Assembly (NCBI GenBank): GCA_023665755.1
Contig: JAMPDF010000009.1
Coordinates: 1-35,783 of the forward strand
Length of the DNA stretch: 35,783 nucleotides
Source of the DNA: Prevotella sp.
GTDB taxonomy: Bacteria > Bacillota_I > Bacilli_A > ML615J-28 > CAG-313
Reading direction: 5' to 3'
Both the position numbers and the translations under genes were made by a program. This document shows positions 15,963 through 23,588 of this stretch, piece after piece. The notes under the pieces are model-generated. The model had not been told where the DNA came from and ran no database searches. It saw only the letters and a list, made by a program, of their open reading frames with translations. The first letter of the stretch is position 1; the number at the start of each line of letters is the position of its first letter.

Positions 15963-16739
15963 ATGACAAAAAAAGATATTAGAAAACAATATCAAATCAA
16001 CAAGAAAAATTTGAAAAAATCTTATAAAAGAAACAAGACATTGATTCAAAATCAATATGTTCAAAATCTGGATGATTATTACGAACAACAAGGGGGAAGA
16101 CCTAATACGAATCCGCCCTATCGTAGTGTTTTAGAAGAAATTGGAAATGCAGTAACGCATGGATTAGGCAGTCTATTTTCTATAGTAGCATTGGTTTTAA
16201 TGCTCATTCAATCTCATACAGTACAAGAGTATGTTGGCGCTTGTATGTATTTTATTGGACTATTTTTAATGTTTACGATGAGTACACTTTACCACTGTTT
16301 TCCATATGGTAGTAAAGTGAAACGCATTTTTAGACGTTTTGACTATTCTTCTATTTATTTGTTGATTGGTGCTACATTTGCTCCAATTTTACTTTGTTAT
16401 ATTGGAGGTACGATAGGAACACTCTTCTTTGTTATACAATGGTGTATTATCGTGATAGGGATTACATTGATTGCGGTATTTGGTCCAACTCGGCTAAAAT
16501 TTATCCATTTTCCATTATATATATTATTAGGTTGGAGTGGTCTTTTCTTTTTACCTAATATGATTCGTCATAATATGATATTATTTGGATATATCTTAAG
16601 TGGGGGAATTATTTATACACTTGGTATTATTCCATTTGTAATCGATAAGAAGGTTTCTCATTTTATTTGGCATATATTTGTAATGATAGGAGCATTTGTA
16701 CAGTGGTTAGGTATCTATGTTTGTTTATATTTGAGATAG
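15963..16739 (+). CDS. Hemolysin III family protein (YqfA/TrhA, PAQR fold)
   Basis: 258 residues: a basic, Lys-rich cytoplasmic N-terminus of about 55 residues and then seven hydrophobic segments. The PAQR signature is complete: EEIGNAVTHGLG before helix 1, the STLYHCF motif after helix 2, and HFIWHIFV in helix 7, whose histidines form a metal site in this superfamily. GGAGGG at 15951-15956 selects ATG 15963 rather than the upstream ATG 15939. Despite the family name, haemolysis is not the established role; bacterial homologs have been linked to membrane energy or lipid homeostasis. The unusually basic N-terminal extension is the only odd feature. Single-gene unit. Confidence 0.88.
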   Translation: MTKKDIRKQYQINKKNLKKSYKRNKTLIQNQYVQNLDDYYEQQGGRPNTNPPYRSVLEEIGNAVTHGLGSLFSIVALVLMLIQSHTVQEYVGACMYFIGLFLMFTMSTLYHCFPYGSKVKRIFRRFDYSSIYLLIGATFAPILLCYIGGTIGTLFFVIQWCIIVIGITLIAVFGPTRLKFIHFPLYILLGWSGLFFLPNMIRHNMILFGYILSGGIIYTLGIIPFVIDKKVSHFIWHIFVMIGAFVQWLGIYVCLYLR

Positions 16740-16789
16740 TAAATATTGGATATGCATTTAAAATGCTAGTAATTTTATGAAAAAAGTGT

Positions 16790-16833
16790 ATAATAGAAAA
16801 GGACTGACATTGTGTCTTTTGTTGGTCCTTTTT
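16790..16833 (+). terminator. Terminator hairpin with a -10-like box directly before it
   Basis: A 12-bp stem with two G-T pairs (AAAAGGACTGAC 16797-16808 with GTTGGTCCTTTT 16821-16832) and a 12-base loop, ending in T residues, 58 bases after the hemolysin III gene. TATAAT at 16790-16795 is immediately upstream; without a clear -35 it may be chance. Confidence 0.75.
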
Positions 16834-16866
16834 GTTATAAATTTATCACCTGCTTTATACATATAG

Positions 16867-16900
16867 ATTAGCACTTTATTAGCACACGATATGATATAAT
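16867..16900 (+). promoter_or_regulatory. Promoter of the two-component operon with 11-bp-period direct repeats
   Basis: TATAAT (16895-16900) has no -35; in its place the 8-mer ATTAGCAC occurs at 16867-16874 and 16878-16885, one helical turn apart. The last repeat ends 9 bp before the -10. SARP-type activators bind heptamer repeats with 11-bp period in this position, and the operon's response regulator has a SARP-like DNA-binding domain, so positive autoregulation is likely (inference). Confidence 0.65.
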
Positions 16901-16939
16901 AAGAAATGTATAAAATTGATGATATAAATAGGAGAATGT

Positions 16940-18814
16940 ATGAAGAGTCTGTCATATAAAAGGATATTTCTTTTTCTTTTCGCAACGATCCTTTGTATAA
17001 GTAGTACGATTGGAATACTATATTTTTCTCATCATTATCAAGATATTTATAAAATACCAAAAGTGGAACATGCTACTATTGATTTGAAAAAATATGATAT
17101 AAATACGCGTAAAGTGGATTACTTATTAGCAGGAGAATGGGAATTCTATTATAATCAATGGATTGTAACAGATGGTATTTTGGAAGAAAAAACGGGTATG
17201 ATTTCTTTGCCATGTCGGTGGAACGAATATTATGATATTCCAAAAGAAGGATATGCTTCTTATCGTTTGATTATTCAAAACCCTCATCCTGGTGAAATGC
17301 TTTCTATCGTATTAAACAATTATAGAGGAAGCTATCGTGCGTTTATCAATGGTCAGTTGGTTTCTCAATCAGGCGAGTTATCAAAGCAGAAAAAACAATC
17401 TTTTTCAAGAGGTAGGGCCACTTATCAACATCCTTTTGAAGTTGAATCTAATCATGATATTGAGCTGATTATTGAGGTGGGACATCATAACTTTGGTGGT
17501 TTTTATAGTGTACCTTGGTTAACAGGAGCGTCATTTACGAGTGAGACGCATCGTTTGGCGAATCGAATCACATTTTTAATTCTATTTATGATAGGCAATA
17601 TGTTTTGTTTTCTAATGATGAGTCTAGTACTAAATTTAGGCGCTTACAAAAAAGAGAAAATGATTTGTTATAGCTTTTTATTGCTTGCATTATTTTTTAA
17701 TCAGATTGTCTCTAAAGATGGTTGTTTGATTTGGACGCAATTTTTTCAATATGTAGATTATCGTATATATGCTCGGTTGTGGCTATTAAGTATCTTTTTT
17801 ATTTTTGCATCCTTTTTATGGGTGTTGAAAAAAGAAGGCGTACAAAGTCGAGTCTCTTTTTGGTTAAATTTATTGCCAATTTTAGTGAGTATAGGGTGTA
17901 TTGAACTATTTTTTGGTGTTAAACCATATGTTATTGTGTCGATGTGCTTATTGGGTTTGTCTTTTTTGAATTTACTTTTGAATGTGTGTATGAACTCAAC
18001 TATGCGATATGCAACGAAGTGGTTTTGTTACGTATTTATGATTCTCTTGTTCGGAGTTATTCAACTAGAGCTATTAGATGGCACGGGTATAATTGTGTTT
18101 GGTACAGAAGGAATTGTATCGTTTTTATTGCTTTTTCTGATGTTTCTAGTTACGATTTATAACTATTTTAAAATCCGAGCTATCGTAAAAGAAAATGCAA
18201 AGATGTTAGAAGTAGAAAATGAATTAAGGAAAATAAAGGAAAAAACCTTGAGAGCACAAATTAAACCACACTTCATTTTCAATACACTAACTTGTATCCA
18301 ACATTTATATCATGAAAATATTGGTAAAGGGGATATTGCTATAACTACATTTTCACACCATTTGCGACTTAATGTAGACACAGAAACAAAAGGTTTAGTT
18401 GATTTTGAATCTGAGATAGACAATATACAAAACTATTTTCAACTTGAAAATATGCGTTATGGAAACACAATGAATTTGTATTTTGATATTAATGCCATTG
18501 ATTTTCAGTTGCCGATTTTGTCGCTACAGCCTTTTGTAGAAAATAGTATTAAACATGGAAAATTATCTACCCAAGAAGATGGTTGGATTCAAATTAGTAG
18601 TACTGAAGAAGAAAATCAAATTATAATCAAAATTATTGACAATGGAGTAGGATTTCATCAAGAAGATGTTCGCCAAGACGCGTGTGGTATTAAAAATTGT
18701 AAGGAGCGTTTAAGTTTATTGTTAGGTGCAACGACTAAAATTCATTCTGTTATTAACCAAGGGACGATTGTTGAAATTCGCTTTGCCAAGCCAAAAAAGG
18801 AGATGCATTTATGA
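16940..18814 (+). CDS. Sensor histidine kinase, 7TMR-DISM type
   Basis: 624 residues. An N-terminal helix (about 7-27) is followed by an extracellular beta-rich domain of about 180 residues (LAGEWEFYYNQW, LPCRWNEY, YASYRLII, GSYRAFINGQLVSQSGE) of the 7TMR-DISM extracellular class, which often binds carbohydrate-like ligands. About seven membrane helices follow (about 205-410), then a short coiled linker and a LytS/YehU-type kinase domain: IKPHFIFNTL with the phospho-acceptor His at about residue 444, LQPFVENSIKHG (N box) and IKIIDNGVGF (G box). AGGAG precedes the ATG. Its end overlaps the response regulator start by four bases (ATGA), so the two are translationally coupled. The signal is unknown. 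Confidence 0.9.
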   Translation: MKSLSYKRIFLFLFATILCISSTIGILYFSHHYQDIYKIPKVEHATIDLKKYDINTRKVDYLLAGEWEFYYNQWIVTDGILEEKTGMISLPCRWNEYYDIPKEGYASYRLIIQNPHPGEMLSIVLNNYRGSYRAFINGQLVSQSGELSKQKKQSFSRGRATYQHPFEVESNHDIELIIEVGHHNFGGFYSVPWLTGASFTSETHRLANRITFLILFMIGNMFCFLMMSLVLNLGAYKKEKMICYSFLLLALFFNQIVSKDGCLIWTQFFQYVDYRIYARLWLLSIFFIFASFLWVLKKEGVQSRVSFWLNLLPILVSIGCIELFFGVKPYVIVSMCLLGLSFLNLLLNVCMNSTMRYATKWFCYVFMILLFGVIQLELLDGTGIIVFGTEGIVSFLLLFLMFLVTIYNYFKIRAIVKENAKMLEVENELRKIKEKTLRAQIKPHFIFNTLTCIQHLYHENIGKGDIAITTFSHHLRLNVDTETKGLVDFESEIDNIQNYFQLENMRYGNTMNLYFDINAIDFQLPILSLQPFVENSIKHGKLSTQEDGWIQISSTEEENQIIIKIIDNGVGFHQEDVRQDACGIKNCKERLSLLLGATTKIHSVINQGTIVEIRFAKPKKEMHL

Positions 18815-19599
18815 AAATAATTGTAGTAGATGATGAATTTGCGGCATTAAACACTTTTTTATATCATGTGATTGATAAATATGATATAGAGATTAAAATG
18901 TTTATGAAAAATCCGTTAGATAGTATTGAATATACACAAAAACATACTGTAGATGCGGCTTTTTTAGATATCAATTTATTAGATGTAGATGGAATTGATT
19001 TAGCAGAAAAACTCATTCATATTCAACCAGATATATTGATTGTTTTTATTTCTGGATATGCCTTCAATAGAGAAGAAATTAACAGAAGGATAGGCCATAA
19101 TTTATTGGGATTTTGTAATAAACCTTATAAACCTGAAATTTTGGATAAATATTTAATGAAAATTCTAAATGCTAAAAATCGACCCGTTATTTATATAAAA
19201 ACATTTGGAGCATTTAATCTATTTTTAAATGATCGACCCATTCTGTTTTTGTCTTCCAAAAGTCAAGAATTGCTTGCCCTTTTAGTAGATCGAAACGGGG
19301 CAACTGTGACAATGGGCGAGGCCATTTGCTCCCTTTGGCCAGATTATCCACTAGAAAAAAGTAAAATACTTTACCGAGATGCGGTATGGAAATTAAGAAA
19401 AACCCTAAAAGAGAATGGGTTAGAAGAATTAGTAGAATTTAAAAGAGCATTATTGTATGTCAATAAAATTTATCCATGTGATTACTGGGACTATTTAAAA
19501 CATCCCAATGATACTTTTGATGGCGAGTATATGATAAGCTATGATTGGAGTATCAGTACACAAAATCGACTCTGTATCCTTTCAGATAAAATACGATAA
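18811..19599 (+). CDS. Response regulator with receiver and SARP-like winged-helix domain
   Basis: 262 residues. The receiver domain (1-115) has the acidic pair Asp7-Asp8, phospho-acceptor Asp53 (AAFLDINLLDVDG), Ser81 and Lys104 in NKPYKP. The output domain (about 123-225) reads IKTFGAFNLFLNDRPILFLSSKSQELLALLVDRNGATVTMGEAI...LYRDAVWKLRKTL, which looks like the winged helix of SARP-type regulators rather than the LytTR domain that usually partners LytS-type kinases. No BTAD domain follows. Partner of the kinase encoded just upstream. Target genes are not known; the direct repeats at 16867-16885 are the natural first candidate site. Confidence 0.87.
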   Translation: MKIIVVDDEFAALNTFLYHVIDKYDIEIKMFMKNPLDSIEYTQKHTVDAAFLDINLLDVDGIDLAEKLIHIQPDILIVFISGYAFNREEINRRIGHNLLGFCNKPYKPEILDKYLMKILNAKNRPVIYIKTFGAFNLFLNDRPILFLSSKSQELLALLVDRNGATVTMGEAICSLWPDYPLEKSKILYRDAVWKLRKTLKENGLEELVEFKRALLYVNKIYPCDYWDYLKHPNDTFDGEYMISYDWSISTQNRLCILSDKIR

Positions 19600-19636
19600 A
19601 TATAAAACAAGATAGTATACGTATAGTTATTAGAAG

Positions 19637-19669
19637 AATCCCTATATATAGATATAGGGGTTTTCTTTC
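19637..19669 (+). terminator. Terminator of the two-component operon
   Basis: An 11-bp stem (AATCCCTATAT with ATATAGGGGTT, one T-G pair) with ATAG loop, then TTCTTTCTT. Confidence 0.85.
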
Positions 19670-19703
19670 TTGAGAAAAGATTACAAATAAAAAATCTTAA
19701 TAT

Positions 19704-19732
19704 TTGCGAAAATATTGAATTTCGTTTATAAT
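19704..19732 (+). promoter_or_regulatory. Promoter of the NifU-like / GGGtGRT pair
   Basis: TTGCGA (19704-19709), 17 bp and TATAAT (19727-19732). A 7-bp inverted repeat, AATATTT and its complement AAATATT separated by GCGA, covers the -35 region (19699-19716) and could be a regulator site. Confidence 0.65.
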
Positions 19733-19772
19733 ATATTATGGTTAAAATGAAAAAAATAAAGGAGAAAAAAAC

Positions 19773-20465
19773 ATGAACTATACAAATGAAGTCAAAGAAA
19801 TGTGTAGTGTAAAAGTTGGTGCAAGTCATGGTTGTGCTCCAATTCCACAAGAAGGGAAATGGACTTATTCTCGTGAAATCAAAGACATCAATGGTTTTAC
19901 ACATGGTATTGGATGGTGTGCTCCTCAACAAGGTGCATGTAAACTCACATTGAATGTAAAAAATGGTATTATTGAAGAAGCTCTAGTTGAAACAATTGGT
20001 TGTTCTGGAATGACACATTCTGCTGCTATGGCAAGTGAAGCAATCGTTGGTAAAACTGTTTTAGAAGCAGTTAATACAGACTTGGTATGCGATGCAATCA
20101 ATACAGCAATGAGAGAGTTATTTTTACAAATCATCTATGGCCGTACACAATCTGCATTTTCAGAAGGTGGTCTTTCTATTGGCGCAGGTCTTGAAGATTT
20201 AGGAAAAGGTTTAAGAAGCCAAGTTGGTACAGCATATAGTACAAAGGAAAAAGGCCCAAGATATTTGGAACTTGCAGAAGGATATATTACTCGTTTGGCA
20301 CTTGATGCTGAAAATCAAATTATTGGTTATGAATATATGAATTTAGGTAAATTTACAGACTTCTTAAAGAAGGGTATGAACGCTGATGAAGCAATGAAAA
20401 AAGCGACTGGAACATATGGTAGATTTGCTGATGGATCAAAATATATTGATCCTCGTCAAGAATAG
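19773..20465 (+). CDS. NifU-like iron-sulfur scaffold-type protein (paired with GGGtGRT protein)
   Basis: 230 residues. The core LTLNVKNGIIEEALVETIGCSGMTHSAAMASEAIVGKTVLEA matches the IscU/NifU N-terminal scaffold fold, with the Gly-Cys-Ser-Gly cysteine at residue 77 and another at 49. In canonical scaffolds a third ligand cysteine lies later in a His-Cys-Ser motif; the corresponding helix here reads AMRELFLQIIYGRT and has none, though extra cysteines occur at 11, 21, 56 and 106. A C-terminal extension of about 100 residues is not part of the usual scaffold. No cysteine desulfurase gene is adjacent. It is always hard to assign a role to this subgroup: it may carry a cluster or metal for the neighbour rather than do general assembly. 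AAAGGAG precedes the start. Confidence 0.8.
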   Translation: MNYTNEVKEMCSVKVGASHGCAPIPQEGKWTYSREIKDINGFTHGIGWCAPQQGACKLTLNVKNGIIEEALVETIGCSGMTHSAAMASEAIVGKTVLEAVNTDLVCDAINTAMRELFLQIIYGRTQSAFSEGGLSIGAGLEDLGKGLRSQVGTAYSTKEKGPRYLELAEGYITRLALDAENQIIGYEYMNLGKFTDFLKKGMNADEAMKKATGTYGRFADGSKYIDPRQE

Positions 20466-20476
20466 GAGGTTACATC

Positions 20477-21478
20477 ATGGCATTATTCGAAAGTTATGAA
20501 AGAAGAATAGATCAAATCAACAAAGCTTTAAATGAAAATGGAATTGCCTCTATTGAAGAAGCAAAAACAATTTGCGATCAAGCGGGTGTTGATGCATATA
20601 ATATTGTAAAAGGAATTCAACCTATTTGTTTTGAAAATGCATGTTGGGCCTATACTGTAGGTGCAGCGATTGCTTTAAAAAATAATGCAAAAAATGCAAG
20701 TGAAGCTGCAAAGTATATTGGTGTAGGTTTACAATCTTTCTGTATTCCTGGCAGTGTTGCTGATGATAGAAAAGTTGGCCTTGGTCATGGAAATCTTGGC
20801 GCAATGTTATTGTCTGAAGAAACAAAATGTTTTGCTTTCTTAGCTGGTCATGAATCTTTTGCAGCAGCAGAAGGTGCAATTGGTATTGCTAAAACAGCTA
20901 ATAAAGTAAGAAAAGATCCACTTCGTGTTATTTTAAATGGTCTTGGAAAAGATGCTGCAAAAATCATTTCTAGAATTAACGGATTTACACATGTTGAAAC
21001 AAAATTTGATTATACAACAGGTAAACTAGAAGTAGTATCTCGTACAAAATATTCTGATGGAGAAAGATCACTTGTTAACTGTTATGGTGCAGATGATGTA
21101 CGTGAAGGCGTTGCAATTATGCACTTAGAAGGTGTAGATGTATCTATCACTGGTAATTCAACAAATCCAACTCGTTTCCAACATCCTGTTGCTGGTACAT
21201 ATAAAAAAGAATGTATTGAACTTGGTAAAAAGTATTTCTCAGTAGCATCAGGTGGTGGAACTGGTCGTACACTTCATCCAGATAATATGGCAGCAGGTCC
21301 TGCTTCATATGGTTTTACTGATACACTTGGTAGAATGCATTCAGATGCACAATTCGCAGGATCATCTTCTGTACCTGCCCATGTTGAAATGATGGGATTA
21401 ATCGGTATGGGAAATAACCCAATGGTTGGTGCAACAGTAGCAGTAGCTGTTGCTGTAGCTCAAGCATTAGTAAAATAA
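20477..21478 (+). CDS. GGGtGRT protein
   Basis: 333 residues with the eponymous Gly-Gly-Gly-Thr-Gly-Arg-Thr motif at 259-265, inside a long conserved region that continues with HPDNMAAGPASYGFTDTLGRMHSDAQFAGSSSVPAHVEMMG. The protein is Gly- and Ala-rich with GHGNLGAM and LAGHESFAAAEGAIG earlier, suggesting a soluble metabolic enzyme fold. GAGG lies 8-11 bases upstream of the ATG and the gap to the NifU-like gene is 11 bases, so they form one operon. The family is widespread in anaerobic Bacillota next to this NifU-like gene, but to my knowledge no reaction has been assigned. Confidence 0.88.
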   Translation: MALFESYERRIDQINKALNENGIASIEEAKTICDQAGVDAYNIVKGIQPICFENACWAYTVGAAIALKNNAKNASEAAKYIGVGLQSFCIPGSVADDRKVGLGHGNLGAMLLSEETKCFAFLAGHESFAAAEGAIGIAKTANKVRKDPLRVILNGLGKDAAKIISRINGFTHVETKFDYTTGKLEVVSRTKYSDGERSLVNCYGADDVREGVAIMHLEGVDVSITGNSTNPTRFQHPVAGTYKKECIELGKKYFSVASGGGTGRTLHPDNMAAGPASYGFTDTLGRMHSDAQFAGSSSVPAHVEMMGLIGMGNNPMVGATVAVAVAVAQALVK

Positions 21479-21498
21479 ATATATGAATAAATAAAAAG

Positions 21499-21535
21499 AA
21501 AAATACTTTCGCAATGATTTGTGGAAGTATTTTTT
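21499..21535 (+). terminator. Terminator of the NifU-like / GGGtGRT operon
   Basis: A 16-bp stem with two G-T pairs (AAAAATACTTTCGCAA with TTGTGGAAGTATTTTT), TGAT loop and T-run. Confidence 0.92.
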
Positions 21536-21560
21536 ATATATCTAATCGAATCATATATAA

Positions 21561-21605
21561 TTTTGTCAAGAAAAAAATATAGTGACAAAAAGTGACATAA
21601 TGACG
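21561..21605 (+). repeat. Cluster of TGACA-type boxes
   Basis: TTTTGTCA (21561-21568) is the exact complement of TGACAAAA (21583-21590); AGTGACA occurs at 21581-21587 and 21591-21597 (period 10), and a shorter TGAC at 21601-21604. This lies between a terminator and a small HTH-like ORF, as a multi-site operator would. No clear promoter is attached. Confidence 0.5.
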
Positions 21606-21666
21606 TGTTAAACTAAATGAGAATATCATTTAGAAGGGGAAAGCAAAGTATTCAATTCAAAAAGTA

Positions 21667-21915
21667 TTGCTAGAATCAAGTATGCATTATAATAAAACAC
21701 AGATTGTATTATTTATTTACGAACAATTTATTGCTAAAGGTGTGGTAAAACCTGATGAGATAAAACAAAAATTTTCATTAGAGGAAAGAACATTTTTAAG
21801 ATATATTGCAGAAGTAAGAGCTTATCTTTATAATTTTTATAAAGGATTTGACATATATTATATACGTTCTCAAGGGATATATAAATATATGGGTTATACA
21901 AAAGAAGCAGCATAA
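21667..21915 (+). CDS. Small HTH-like protein, start codon uncertain
   Basis: About 82 residues. IVLFIYEQFIAKGVVKPDEIKQKFSLEERTFLRYIAEVRAYLYNF looks like the N-terminal helix-turn-helix of DeoR/WYL or BglG-type regulators (a short helix pair and then a recognition helix ERTFLRYIAEVR), and YIRSQGIYKYMG could be a wing. There is no effector domain. The start is a problem: the only good ribosome site, AAGGGGA at 21634-21640, is 26 bases before TTG 21667 and 14 before an in-frame ATT at 21655, while the first ATG (21682) is further still. It may be a stand-alone DNA-binding protein starting at a rare codon, or a remnant of a longer regulator. Low GC like its neighbours. Confidence 0.55.
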   Translation: MLESSMHYNKTQIVLFIYEQFIAKGVVKPDEIKQKFSLEERTFLRYIAEVRAYLYNFYKGFDIYYIRSQGIYKYMGYTKEAA

Positions 21916-21976
21916 AACAATATATTTCATTAGAATGCATTCAAGATGAATGATTCTATAACATCAAGCACATTGA

Positions 21977-22005
21977 TTGAAAAAAAAATCAAGTTATAGT
22001 ATAAT
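21977..22005 (+). promoter_or_regulatory. Promoter of the oxaloacetate decarboxylase operon
   Basis: TTGAAA (21977-21982), 17 bp and TATAAT (22000-22005). Transcription would start near 22012, leaving a leader of about 165 bases before oadA. Confidence 0.78.
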
Positions 22006-22057
22006 AACTTTGCAAAATTTGGTTTTTTTAACACAAGAAAACCGGAAAATGAAATGA

Positions 22058-22149
22058 GCGTTTTGATGTATAGAATACGCAGAAAATACATATGAGTGGA
22101 AAATACGCAAGAGGTATACATCAGTATGCTTTTTGCGTTTTCTATTTTT
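22058..22149 (+). promoter_or_regulatory. oadA leader with terminator-like hairpin and possible alternative pairing
   Basis: GAAAA-TA-CGCAA (22099-22110) can pair with TTGCG-TTTTC (22133-22142), with a 2-base bulge, enclosing GTATAC (22114-22119) paired with GTATGC (22124-22129); TATTTTT follows at 22143-22149. Upstream, GCGTTTT (from 22058-22064) can instead pair with AAAATACGC (22100-22108), which would break the terminator-like stem. This is the layout of an attenuator or riboswitch expression platform; no known aptamer class is recognised. Confidence 0.5.
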
Positions 22150-22176
22150 ACAAAAACAAATAAGAAGGAGAAAAAT

Positions 22177-23580
22177 ATGGGTGTTAAAATTGTTGATACT
22201 TGTTTAAGAGATGGACATCAATCGCTAATTGCAACACGTCTAACAACAGAGGATATTTTGCCTGTTGCTGAACTTCTAGATAAAGCGGGTTTTTATGCTT
22301 TAGAAGTTTGGGGTGGTGCGACATTTGATGCATGTCTTCGCTTCTTAAATGAAGATCCATGGGAAAGACTACGTGCTATTCGTAAGGCTTGCCCAAATAC
22401 TAAATTACAAATGTTATTTAGAGGACAAAATATCTTAGGATATCGTCATTATTCCGATGAACTTGTTGAAAAATTTGTTCAAAAGTCATTAGAAAATGGA
22501 ATAGATATTATTCGTGTATTTGATGCTTTGAATGATCTTCGTAATTTAAAAAGTGCTGTTGATGCAACTAATAAGTACAAAAAAGAGTATGGTGGGCATT
22601 GTCAAATCGCTTTATCATATACAACTAGTCCAGTTCACACAATTGATTACTATGTCAATTTAGCACAAGAGGTTGAAAAAATGGGTGCTGATTCTATCTG
22701 TATTAAAGATATGGCGGGCGTACTTTTACCTGATGCAGCATATGAACTTGTATCTAGAATCAAGGCATCAGTTCAAATTCCGCTAGAGCTACATACACAC
22801 TGTACAGGTGGTGTTGCAGAAATGACTGTAATGAGAGCAATCGAAGCAGGTATTGATATTGTAGATACAGCATTATCACCATTCTCAGGTGGTACCAGTC
22901 AACCTTGTACAGAAGCATTAGAATATGTACTTCAAGGTTCAAAATATGATCCAAAATTAAATTTAGATTATTTGAAACAAGCATGCGATAAATTAACAGT
23001 TATAAAAGACCGTTTCCTTGCTAGTGGAGGATTAAATCCTAAAGCACTTACTACTAACCCTAATATTTTAAAATATCAAGTTCCCGGTGGTATGCTTTCT
23101 AATTTGATGAGTCAATTAAAAGGCCAAGGAGCAATGGATAAATACGAAGAAGTGCTAAATGAAATTCCACGTGTTCGAAAAGATTTAGGTTATCCTCCTT
23201 TGGTTACACCACTTTCGCAAATGGTGGGTACACAAGCCGTTATGAATGTTATCAGTGGTGAACGTTACAAAATGAGTCCAGGGGAAGTTAAAGCCTATCT
23301 TAGAGGTGAATATGGTCAAGCGCCTGCTCCAATTGATGAAGATATTCGTAAAAAAATTATTGGGGATGCTTCTGTGATTACGCATCGTCCAGCAGATGAT
23401 ATTGCTCCAGAATTTGATGCAATGAAAGCAAAATATGCTTTGATTGTAGAATCAGATGAAGATGTATTATCATGTGCATTATTTGAAAATGTGGCTGTAA
23501 AATTCTTAGAATCTCGTCATGCTCCAGTGCAAGCAAAAGAAAAAGATGAAATTGAAGAATTTGAAGTATTCATTGGGTAG
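22177..23580 (+). CDS. oadA: Oxaloacetate decarboxylase alpha subunit (carboxyltransferase)
   Basis: 467 residues. Transfers the carboxyl group of oxaloacetate to biotin on the carrier protein. The TIM-barrel carboxyltransferase domain has VDTCLRDGHQS (metal-binding Asp at residue 7), CIKDMAG with the active-site Lys at 177, and LHTHCTGG with metal-binding His206 and His208; the PYC/OadA conserved domain follows (VPGGMLSNLMSQL, GYPPLVTPLSQMVGTQAV, APIDEDIRKK). The C-terminal biotin domain found in Klebsiella OadA is absent and is supplied by a separate gene two positions downstream. AAGGAG at 22165-22170 sets ATG 22177; the frame is open to 22096, but that extension runs through the leader hairpin. 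First gene of a four-gene operon. Confidence 0.95.
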   Translation: MGVKIVDTCLRDGHQSLIATRLTTEDILPVAELLDKAGFYALEVWGGATFDACLRFLNEDPWERLRAIRKACPNTKLQMLFRGQNILGYRHYSDELVEKFVQKSLENGIDIIRVFDALNDLRNLKSAVDATNKYKKEYGGHCQIALSYTTSPVHTIDYYVNLAQEVEKMGADSICIKDMAGVLLPDAAYELVSRIKASVQIPLELHTHCTGGVAEMTVMRAIEAGIDIVDTALSPFSGGTSQPCTEALEYVLQGSKYDPKLNLDYLKQACDKLTVIKDRFLASGGLNPKALTTNPNILKYQVPGGMLSNLMSQLKGQGAMDKYEEVLNEIPRVRKDLGYPPLVTPLSQMVGTQAVMNVISGERYKMSPGEVKAYLRGEYGQAPAPIDEDIRKKIIGDASVITHRPADDIAPEFDAMKAKYALIVESDEDVLSCALFENVAVKFLESRHAPVQAKEKDEIEEFEVFIG

Positions 23581-23588
23581 GTGAGGAT

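Noticed and set aside
16741..16860. Small RNA from the TATAAT at 16790 through the terminator at 16797-16833
   Set aside because: There is no -35 box, and the hairpin starts two bases after the -10, before any plausible transcript start; it is better read as the terminator of the upstream gene.
22096..22176. N-terminal extension of OadA from GTG 22096
   Set aside because: It runs through the leader hairpin, has no ribosome site, and homologs begin at the VKIVDTCLRDGHQS region; AAGGAG before ATG 22177 is clear.
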